A stretch of DNA of 64,000 bases from Tenodera sinensis (lineage: Eukaryota; Arthropoda; Insecta; Mantodea; Mantidae), in assembly GCA_030765045.1 (NCBI GenBank), contig CM060968.1, positions 107,005,904-107,069,903 on the forward strand. Direction: 5' to 3'. The notes under the pieces are model-generated. The model was given only the letters and a program-made list of their open reading frames with translations, was not told the origin of the DNA and did not search any database. Numbering within the stretch: the stretch's first letter is position 1; each line of letters begins with the position of its first letter. Below, piece after piece: positions 56,265 to 64,000 of this stretch. The translations under genes were made by a program, and so were the position numbers.

Positions 56265-56800
56265 TATGACAAAGTGCAGTAACTTTTCTCTTGTTACTTT
56301 ATTTCTCTTCTAAAACTAAAGTACAAAAACACAATCATTTTGTTTTATCGTTAACACAATTTACAACTCGTCGTGACCTTGCAAATCACAGCTGTTCTGT
56401 CCTCTCGTAACCTTGACACAAAACACTAATCTACTCGACTGTTCAACTCGGATGATTCACTCACTAAAAATTATTCCAACATTGTATGCAACTCCGACAA
56501 GACGATTAAGCTGTCCAAATCTGCATCTGAGGATACACACTCAAATTTCTCTTTATGACGCGCGCGCATACACACACACACGCGGGCGCGCGCGCGCTTA
56601 AAACTAACTGCTAATAGCTGTCTCGTTCAACACTTCACAGCTCCGAAGAACTCTCCCCTCTCTTGCCGCGGCATCGCCTATATAGGTGAGAATGGCGCAG
56701 CATGGATTTTTCTTGAAATTCACCTTTTCTATAAAAGCCAGCACGTGAACAGTTCTCACCAAGTCTGGAATAATCTTTATTCCGGCCTGCTCCATTGTTA
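56265..56800 (-). mobile_element. LTR of the Gypsy-like retrotransposon (copy 2), reverse
   Basis: Minus-strand landmarks are TAGAAAAGGTGAATTTCAAG, a TATA box CCTATATAGG (56678-56687), a CG/GT repeat (56558-56600), AATAAA (56298-56303) and a 3' end GTCATA just before the primer-binding site. The block order equals that of 61636-62337. The 5' end is cut off near 56800. Confidence 0.7.
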
Positions 56801-57076
56801 CGGGTTTACTCGCCGCGCAGTGGTAGCTTGACCCTGGCTCTCTTTTTGACGGCCATTGTTGGCCGGCCTCACAATATACAGGACAGTGGATGTGCACTTT
56901 ATACAGATTTCTTCCCTGCCGTCGTTCAGGGACTGCTCGTATGGCCCCATCGCCAGGATTCCCCCAAGGGAGGACCGCTGAGGGGACCATCGGTAGGACT
57001 CGAGCAGCATCGGATTGCGTTCAAACTGAAGACATTAGGGAAACCGTGCATGATAGCGCTCCTCATCATCCGCACA
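56790..57076 (+). repeat. Long SINE middle fragment
   Basis: GATGTGCACTTTATACAG, TTCAGGGACTGCTCGTATGG, CCCCATCGCC and GGACCATCGGTAGGACTCGA match 45350-45470 (GATGTGCGCTTTGTAAAAG, TTCTGGGACTGCCCATATGG). Confidence 0.55.
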
Positions 57077-57249
57077 TAGTCGTTCTTTAGATTTCCCCCA
57101 ACATCTCTCTCTTAGAGTAGAAGCAAAAAGAGCCATGTGATCTATTGTATCGCCCATGGCTTAGCGGCCTTCCTCTTTCCACTGCCTATTAGAGTGCCAA
57201 CTGGTCTCGTGGACAGAGTTGTCAAGTCTTTTACTTCAATCGCTCTAAG
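57077..57249 (+). repeat. Repeat F copy 2
   Basis: Same sequence as 54486-54656 in the same orientation, directly after a SINE fragment. Confidence 0.75.
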
Positions 57250-59049
57250 ATGTAACTAAAGAAGCAGAATCTTTAACAGCACTCTGAATGCACAACAGTA
57301 ACCGACTTGGCAACAGCAAATTCTTCGCAAAGAGCATACTGGAAGGACCCTCTCCGATGTGTTCATAACATTAGCAGGGGAAGAAGGTTGAGGGGCGGGT
57401 TTACAACTTTGTCGAATGTGGTCGTTAGGGAATAGGCACTACTATGCTTGCGATGTTCAGCCCAGGTTGAACTGTTTGTATCTTTCCTTTCCCTCCGGGA
57501 CACTTAGGTTATGTCTAGCAATGAAGTTATGAGATTGCTTTTTATCACATAAGAGGGTGCATGCGACCACATCAGCAAGTAAACAGACTAGCCGAACCAT
57601 GCTATATGCCGGATCAGCAGGGCAGCCACACGTTTTATGTGTTGATCGGGAGGCCAGACGGAATAGTGTGATGTAAAGCATGTCACATAAACTTGATGCT
57701 TATATTCGCTAGGGTGAACGTAAACACGTCGACAAAATCGGTGTCGATGTTATTGCTATTGTGTTATCTTATGGCCAGGCAGCGTGCAAGAGCAACTGTA
57801 CACTGAGTTTAACTGAATTACTGGGAAGTAGAAAGGATTTGTTGGGAACAATGTAAGTATTGGGACAAGCTTTGCTTTGAAGTTTCCTGTCTTATTCTTT
57901 ACAATAAGACATTAAGCACTTTATATAAATGTACTTTTAGTTTAAAAGCGACTTCGATAAATATATTAATGAGTTCACCCACTAAGATAATGAAATCTAC
58001 TTCCTGACTTTAACGAGAAACTGCTCTGCGTCTGTGCCGGAGACGTTTCGAACGTAAGAATGTCTTGTCCTTACTATAAACCTTGGCCCGTAAGCCCTAC
58101 ATCTGCTGTGATAAGGCATGTTTTGTGTTTATTCTGATATAATTGTTCATCTAATTTGAGATTTGATGTCCAGGCATGTGTGGCCGGGAGACGGGCCGTG
58201 CGACTGCTGGCCAAGTTTTGTAGTAAACGTACTGTACTTTTCGCTAGATATGGGACAAATTCTACATGTAAGGGCTTTCATACTTTGGAGTAAGATTATT
58301 TTCTTAAAATCATCAGATTATTTTTCTCTAGCCACAACACTAAACGAGGGCTATGCATGCGTTCAAAGGTATTGCAGACGATGCTCGTAAGGCAAATAGG
58401 CCAGTAGCTAGAGGGAAGCCAGTCCTAGAGATAGGGATAATAATAGTCTATTGTGAGGAAGACGGAAAAACCTGCTGATGGTAGATACGGTTCTATATGC
58501 CCACCAGGAAGGAGAAAGCCACAGGTGGAAATTTTTTTTTAAATCTTTGCTTCTAGCGTGACCTCTGAGAGGGAGTTAGGGTTGAGAAAGGGTGACCAGA
58601 ACCAGATGACGATGTGCAATAACAAGGAGGGGTCCTTAACGATTCCAGATGAAGTACGTCCCGGCGACGGCTAGCCACGCGTTTGCCTCGTGCCTCCTGG
58701 AGTCCCTGCAGTTCAAGACATACTCCCAGTAAGGGACACCAGCAGATCAAGCAATCAAACCGTATTATCCGCCGTCATTCCACAACACTGATCGTCTTTC
58801 CCTAGTTCCTCAACCCTAAAATAAATAAAAGGTGATGAAGGATAGGAAATTCTGGATGTGAAATTCGCGATAGAAGAGAAACCACCATAACATTCGCCTA
58901 CCGACCGGCAAATATCACTAAAAAACCCATGATCACAATGGCCGGTCTCACGGGAATATATGACTCGATGACAAGGTTTGGAGGAGGGGCTTATCATCTC
59001 GACCTGTAAAAGAACTTTGTGCCTATGCTCCTCACCGGGGCCTGCCTGG
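57250..59049. other. Unassigned DNA
   Basis: 58190-58240 repeats the CAAGTTTTGTAGTAAACGTA block of 18935-18985. 58560-58740 and 58790-59000 are GC-richer and probably degenerate SINE sequence. No gene is supportable. Confidence 0.35.
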
Positions 59050-59472
59050 AGGGATGAGAGAGAATACTAAGGGTGGCCGGACCTGAGGAGAGAAGAAAGC
59101 AGAGGGCAGGGTCCCTAACAGCTATAGACTGAAACTCCTACTCGTATAACTGGGTCACCCCTCCCCCTGCGGGCCTTCACATCCCCTGGGACCCAGAGAA
59201 CAATGATTTACATAGAACACATTTTCTGCCATGCACGCCGAAATTCCCACCAACGCTTAGAAACCTGAAAGAGCCAATCAGGATGAAAGGAGAAGTGAAG
59301 TGAGAAGCGAAGTGAAATGGAGCAACAGAAATTTAGGTAACGTAATTATCCTTTCCAGGATTCGCCTAGCGATACAGGTAAACCCCTGAAAAAAATTTGT
59401 GGGTCAAGAAGATCGGCCATGGGAATAAAACCCGGGAATTCGAGCAACACACTTCACCGTGCAGTCATCTCT
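59050..59472 (-). repeat. Long tRNA-derived SINE, reverse orientation
   Basis: The minus strand carries the B-box-like region around GAATTCCCGGGTTTTATTCC, then GGGGTTTACCTGTATCGCTA, GGCGAATCCTGGAAAGG and a distal part ending AGGGGTGACCCAGTTATACG. These correspond to 33300-33720. Confidence 0.55.
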
Positions 59473-59479
59473 CGGTTAT

Positions 59480-59565
59480 TTTCGGTGAAATATCGGTATG
59501 ATATTTTTGGGCAGGCCGCAATACTTCCTCTGCTTACTATGGATAAGTAAGGAACTTCTTCTTGA
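59480..59565 (+). mobile_element. Family A 3' end fragment
   Basis: TTCGGTGAAATATCGGTATG, TATTTTTGGGCAGGCCGCAA and TACTTCCTCTGCTTACTATG are the family A 3' blocks. Confidence 0.55.
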
Positions 59566-59929
59566 GCATTCATGACAACTGTCAAAGGATGGTCCTTGGT
59601 GTTCTGAGCAGCCTAAGCTTTGAGCTAATCTGCCGCAAATCTAAACGTGAGGTAATGAAGATTCTGAAGGACCGTAACTGATATCGCGTTTTGCATGGCG
59701 ATGCGTCGACGGAATGGCTGGATATTGCTGTCGGAAGCGCGATGCGGGAACTGCAAAATACTAACGGTTATCTGATTTATGTAAAATGGGCAACAGTTAA
59801 GATAAAGCTGACGGGTGTAAATCACCTGTCTGTGACAACATGTAACACTTTAGAATATATCATTAATGCTAGTGTTTGAAGTTACGAGTACAATTATTTA
59901 TTACCTCTTCTGCACCTGAGAGGCTTGAC
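59566..59929. other. Unassigned DNA
   Basis: No gene or repeat recognised. Confidence 0.35.
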
Positions 59930-60950
59930 ACAATATATTTCTGCTTTCTCTAAAGTAAGTAGAAGTATTGCATTATTTATGAGCAGCAAAACTCAAAAAC
60001 GAAAATTCGGACAAATACGAAACTTGCTATTTAAGCTCAGGGCCTTCTAAATATTCTGAATCAAATACCTCCATCTTAAACTACCCTTTACATGGAAAAG
60101 TTGTTTTATTTTACTTTCTCAAGATTTGCTGTGACAACTTTGATTGAAATACCACGGGTTTAAGCATTTTCATGACAAAATGTATCTCTTCAATTTTCTG
60201 GGAATAGAAGTCCATTTATTCCGACTGGGATGGGTTGGGGCCGCGTAACTGTGCGACTCGCATTCCGGAGGTCGCGGGATCGATCCCAGTTGACCGCGCA
60301 CTCTGATTTGGGATTTTCCGTGGTTTCCCCCTTCTCACTTAGGCAAATACAGGGGTAGGTACTCATTTTTATACCACGGTTCTCTGTCCACTATTTCCTG
60401 TTCCCATCATTCCCCTTTCACCCATTTCAGGGCTGTAGGGTCAGGCGGGTTGTAGCTGTGCGGTGACTTGCTGCCAGCAAACGGTTTCATTTCCGACGAC
60501 GTTTCGGATAGGCCCGAGCAGGCGTGGCCCTTAGGATCGGAGATGGGAGCGTTGCATTACTTTCCTGGCGCCATCTTGACCTTCGCCGGCGCAATTCCAC
60601 CTTCATCGAGGTCCGGCCAGATTTCCCGGAACCTAACGTCGGATAGGTTCTAACAGAAAACGTTAGGGACCCCATCTCAGCCTTCTCCTGTCGTTCATCC
60701 GGATCTGGTCGCTCTTCGGGTTTTTCCTCTCATCTCTCCTTTCTAGAGTTCACAGTAGAATGCACAAAAGGCTAGAAGGCCTCGTGCGGTGCTCTGCCCC
60801 AGCTGCGGGGCCCTACCTTTCTTTACTTCTTTATTCCGAATGAGTTTTGTATAACAGGAAAACCCTAAAGATAGATAAAATCTTAATACACAATAAATAG
60901 TATTCGTTTATAGCAAGCCATGAGATATGTTTTAGAAGCCTATTTAACTG
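59930..60950 (-). mobile_element. Family A copy, reverse, interrupted by a SINE
   Basis: 59930-60224 reads the reverse 3' end CTGCTTTCTCTAAAGTAAGT, then AAACTACCCTTTACATGG, TTTTCATGACAAAATGTATC and AAGTCCATTTATTCCGA. After the SINE it continues at 60840 with ATGAGTTTTGTATAACAGGA, AAACCCTAAAGATAGATAAA and ATCTTAATACACAATAAATA. Confidence 0.65.
60225..60829 (+). mobile_element. Long tRNA-derived SINE, complete, perfect 10-bp TSD
   Basis: It is flanked by TTTATTCCGA at 60215-60224 and 60830-60839. The head holds an A-box region around GCCGCGTAACTGTGCGACTC and the B box GGTCGCGGGATCGATCCCAG. The body has TTTTCCGTGGTTTCCCCC and TTCAGGGCTGTAGGGTCAG. The distal half has ACGTTAGGGACCCCATCTCA, TCTGGTCGCTCTTCGGGTTT and CTGCCCCAGCTGCGGGGCCC. 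At 605 bp it is long for a SINE, and it serves as the reference for related fragments at 3870, 33285, 45157, 56790 and 59050. Confidence 0.88.
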
Positions 60951-61386
60951 GACTTTGTTTAGCCAAAGGAGAACTAATTATTCTGTTAATTTTCTGACGG
61001 TAGTGTTTATTATCCACTTCCCTTTCATGATGTCAGATAGTTGAATTTCTTCCACTCAGTGGTAGTAACCCAACCTGTCTGCAGGTTTATCCATTTCATT
61101 GCAAGTCTGGTATGGAATACACTCACGCTTTTAACATTTTATATATTTATTATTGCAGACACGGAACATCGTCATAATTTGGAACTTCAATTATACCATT
61201 TACATTTGAATTGGGACTTTTACTTCCTTTTTATTTGTTAATAATTAGGATTTGATTAATGCAGCACCAGTATTGCTTTTTAAAGGCCAACAACCAGGCA
61301 ATGATAATGATTGCCGTTTCGCCACCAAGATATATGTTGGCGACCTTGCTACTACATTCAACTTTAGTACCATTTTGTTATTCACT
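60951..61386. other. Unassigned AT-rich DNA
   Basis: Frames at 61041 and 61252 show no recognisable domain. Confidence 0.35.
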
Positions 61387-61396
61387 ATCTCGACTT

Positions 61397-61558
61397 TTTT
61401 TTTTGTAGTGTTTAACGCCCGCTTTTACTACTACGGCACCGCAGGCGGTGACACTGATGATACATGGAATGAAGATGGAGCACCGGTGGAATGAGATGGC
61501 GGGGGAAACCGGAGCACCCGGAGAAAACCCGCCCTGACGCCGCTTCGTCCACCACGAA
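61397..61558 (-). mobile_element. SINE D, 5'-truncated, perfect 10-bp TSD
   Basis: ATCTCGACTT is present at 61387-61396 and 61559-61568. On the minus strand the copy reads GACGAAGCGGCGTCAGGGCG, GGTTTTCTCCGGGTGCTCCG, GTTTCCCCCGCCATCTCATT and GTCACCGCCTGCGGTGCCGT. It ends ACACTACAAAAAAAAAA. It is the second copy of the 36361-36560 family with a shorter 5' end and an A tail in place of CAA. Confidence 0.9.
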
Positions 61559-61635
61559 ATCTCGACTTCGTCTGGTATTTTAAAACTCGTTCTGGTTCTC
61601 TAATAATGTACTTGCGCATTTGTGTCGCAATATAT

Positions 61636-61967
61636 TGTGACGCCGGCCGTGGCGCGCAACAAAGGACGGCGATGCTCAAGCTACCTCACACCACATACCA
61701 GGCCGGCGAACAAACAAATGTGTTCAAGATCAAGCTGTCCCATACCACTCACGTTGAGCAAACATATAAGAACAATCAGAGCGGCACAGCCAAAAGGAGC
61801 TTCCGAGATTATTCGAGAGGTGCCCGGCGTATATGTAGAGGTTCCAGAAAAGGTGAAATTCGAGAAAGGTCCGTGTTACGTCTACCTCCCTATATAAGGA
61901 GGCGAGGCGATGAGAAGAGTAGTTGATTACAGACATGAGTCGTCGCAGTAGGTAGTTTTTTGTTTTG

Positions 61968-62021
<54 letters not shown>

Positions 62022-62337
62022 GTGTGTGTGTGTCAGATGCGTGTGTACGGTCGTTGTGAGAGAACCGTCGAGTGAAAAAGAAGATAGCGAAGTAGTTAAT
62101 GAGTAATGAGTCATCGTATCGTCGGAGTTAGATTTTGTGAGACAAAGAGAGAACTGAAAGACAGAAAACTGTGTGTTAAGGTTAGGAGAAGGCAACAGCT
62201 GTGAGTCGTATGATCAAGAAGGACTGCAGACTGTGAAATTGATAGTAAAGAAGAACCGTGTTGTTGTGCATTCAGTTTTGGAAGAAGACAAAGTAAGAAA
62301 AAAGTAACTAGACTGCAGTTTTGTTATTTTCGTCACA
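61636..62337 (+). mobile_element. LTR of the Gypsy-like retrotransposon (copy 3)
   Basis: The ends TGTGACG and CGTCACA form a 7-bp perfect inverted repeat with TG...CA termini. TATATAAGG at 61891 is a strong TATA box, and GGTGAAATTCGAGAAAGG sits just upstream, as in copy 1. A (TG)n tract (61969-62033) explains the greater length, 702 bp against 508 bp in copy 1. A primer-binding site follows, so this was a 5' LTR, although no internal coding region remains. Confidence 0.78.
61969..62033. repeat. (TG)n microsatellite inside an LTR
   Basis: About 30 TG units with one CG interruption. Confidence 0.95.
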
Positions 62338-62356
62338 CGGATGTCAGGAGTGGGAT
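62338..62356 (+). promoter_or_regulatory. tRNA-Leu primer-binding site after LTR copy 3
   Basis: CGGATGTCAGGAGTGGGAT follows the LTR end directly. It matches the TGGTGTCAGGAGTGGGA site of copy 2 apart from one internal change and the first base. Confidence 0.65.
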
Positions 62357-63674
62357 TTGTCGAATTGCTATTTGTTACAATATTAGTAATGACTATAGAT
62401 ATGCCACTTAAGTGAGACGTAATTTTGCAAACATCACCATATTTTTCATTGAAAATTGTTTTGGTTACTATCCTCTGCTTATGAAACGCAATTCGTAGAG
62501 TCTGCTCAACACGTGTGCAATTGCTGCTCAAAGGAAATGTGGGTTACCCACAACTAAGGCTCATAAGTCCATCTCCACGCTTCTGAAAAGGCAAACCTCT
62601 ATTCCTGTCCTTAAAGACCAGTAACAACCCTGATTTTAAGGAAGTGACCGTTACATACTGACTCCGCGTGGAGTCTCAGTTGCCAAAATTCTGAACTCCA
62701 GTTCTTTTCTTTTTCATTAGCTACACAGGTTCATGTTAACATGTTTCAACTCTGCTTGAAAGGACTAAAGAGGAACGAACCGTGTTGTAAAACAATTATT
62801 AAGGTTCCTCAACAAAGCGGCCAAACTGCACACACATTAGCAAAAGTAGTGTGAACGATTATCCCAATTTCTTTCTTTTGTGGATAAATAACATTAGTGA
62901 CGAATAAGTGTGCGCCACCCGCAGAAAAAGTATTTGGGAGGAAAACATTCAAAGTCCAAAGATACGCTTCGTTGAAGAAATGTAATAACCGCATAAGAGC
63001 GCAGTAAATCTATCTGATTTCACGCTACCATAAAGCAGTTTCATAATAAGGGAGTACTACGTTTCTCGCACCGTTGACCCGATACTGTCGCCATAAACTG
63101 CTTCCTTTACTTTTATCACTACGTTTCTTCCTTGTCTGATTCTCCTTTGTCCCTCGCAGTGAGAAGCCGTCTTGTTACTGCTCCAGTAATTGCTCTCTCA
63201 ATGGGGTGAGACACTTTACCCACAGCCCTGGTTATGACTCTCGTGCCACAAGTGGCTTGCCTGTGTACATACGGTCCCACATTCGCTACTGTCAACTGCA
63301 AATAACTCAGTCCATTCACTCATTTCGTCACTCTGTCCTTACCTACAATAGTGCTTATGTTAAGCACTCATTCTTGAATTATTATTGCTATGTTGTTCTG
63401 GGTACTTATTCCCCGTAGCTTTGTTCTGATACTAAACAAACACAGGATGTAACCTAGTGGAAATCACACTACAAACAATGTCCAACTTCACTACTCAACA
63501 AAACTTTACTTTTTTTTTCTGCAACTGGCATGTAACGGCTAATCTTTGTTTTTATGTGTGCTGATGACGAAAATGTTAGTGAAAATGCAAGATTACCTCT
63601 TGTTTTGATGTTATGGTAGCTATACCTTATGCCTATGTAAACTTGTGCATGTGTTTACATCCCTCGGAGTAAGG
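62357..63674. other. Unassigned DNA; distal part may be 3' UTR of the edge ORF
   Basis: No gene recognised. About 63450-63674 lies just downstream of the minus-strand ORF and could be its 3' untranslated region. Confidence 0.3.
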
Positions 63675-64000
63675 TCACCGAAGTCGCAACCTCTTTGCCT
63701 GGCGTTTGTAGTTTTCTGCTGGTGATTCCCTGATCAGTGCCCAGCAATAATCGGGTAACATTGATACATTCCTCTTTCCCTTGTATCTCATGTCCACGTC
63801 CAAAATTTGCCGATGGAAGTGTTCCCCGTGCTCCTCGCTTACAGCACCACAGTTGCCAGGAAAGAAGTACAAGTGGGAACCTAAGGAATGTAACTTTAAG
63901 GAAATGTTGCACCCCAGTCTATTGCAGCAAAGCAGATTTGCCATAAGATCCTTATAATTTTCTGCCCTATTTTCCACAAAGTTTGTTGACATTTGAACAA
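63675..64000 (-). CDS. C-terminus of an uncharacterised insect repeat protein (partial)
   Basis: The minus-strand frame is open from the window edge (first Met at 63992) to a stop at 63675, giving at least 105 codons. It reads ENYKDLMANLLCCNRLGCNI, SLKLHSLGSHLYFFPGNCGA, VSEEHGEHFHRQI and then SMLPDYCWALIRESP, followed by a basic tail KRQAKRLRLR. The string 'LGCNMSLK.HFL.SHLDFFP.NLGAVSDEHGERFHQDI...MLADYCW' recurs in many insect hypothetical proteins. I know it as a multicopy, probably transposon-derived family, but not its superfamily or function. Substitutions at usually invariant places (LYFFPGNC for LDFFPENL) suggest a decaying copy, although the frame is intact. The N-terminal part lies beyond the window. 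Confidence 0.6.
   Translation of the reverse strand, partial: VQMSTNFVENRAENYKDLMANLLCCNRLGCNISLKLHSLGSHLYFFPGNCGAVSEEHGEHFHRQILDVDMRYKGKRNVSMLPDYCWALIRESPAENYKRQAKRLRLR

Overview
This window looks like intergenic or intronic DNA from a repeat-rich animal genome, most likely an arthropod and probably an insect. The reasons are the AT-rich base composition, the lack of any convincing host gene, and the mix of mobile elements: tRNA-derived SINEs, non-LTR reverse-transcriptase tails, Tc1/mariner-type (DUF4817/DDE) transposase remains, hAT, TTAA-target and TA-target DNA elements, and LTRs of a tRNA-Leu-primed retrotransposon. I cannot name the species; a large hemimetabolous insect genome such as a cockroach, termite or orthopteroid is only a guess. 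There are no bacterial-style operons, no CRISPR arrays, no rRNA genes and no clearly functional tRNA gene.

The dominant feature is one interspersed repeat, called family A here. It has more than twenty full, partial or diverged copies on both strands. Full copies are about 0.9-1 kb. They begin near the 12-mer ACTTTCTCTACT and end near its reverse complement AGTAGAGAAAGT, and they carry an (AC)n microsatellite at a fixed internal position. Several loci are palindromic fusions of two family A pieces (6209-6945, 38505-39710, 42998-44245). A degenerate tandem array at 29641-30360 is built from units carrying the family A terminal motif.

Layout. 0-4 kb: an LTR (1378-1885), a 12-unit 41-bp minisatellite (2899-3388) and SINE fragments. 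4-16 kb: two LINE tails, family A copies (one interrupted by a SINE with a 12-bp target duplication), a perfect 17-bp-arm hairpin and a head-to-head SINE pair. 16-18 kb: an 18-bp-TIR MITE and a hAT-like element. 20-28 kb: family A copies and a 690-bp TA-flanked MITE. 29-34 kb: the tandem array, a full reverse family A copy, and a broken DDE transposase gene interrupted by a 184-bp hAT MITE with a perfect 8-bp duplication. 34-48 kb: SINEs, family A foldbacks and an unplaced 151-codon ORF. 48-58 kb: LINE tails, a second transposase fragment, a 1.2-kb TTAA element with a decayed transposase C-terminus, nested MITE and family A copies, an (AAT)n tract and a minus-strand LTR with a primer-binding site. 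59-64 kb: SINEs with perfect target duplications, a third LTR with primer-binding site, and at the right edge a minus-strand ORF of an uncharacterised insect repeat protein.

The elements do not act together as a pathway. What the sequence records is a nesting history: old family A copies served as targets for SINEs and MITEs, and a dead transposase gene was hit by a hAT MITE. I found no previously undescribed functional system. The most worthwhile leads are family A (its classification, foldbacks and satellite-like derivative), the TTAA element and the edge ORF. All repeat boundaries were read by eye and are approximate unless a target duplication fixes them.
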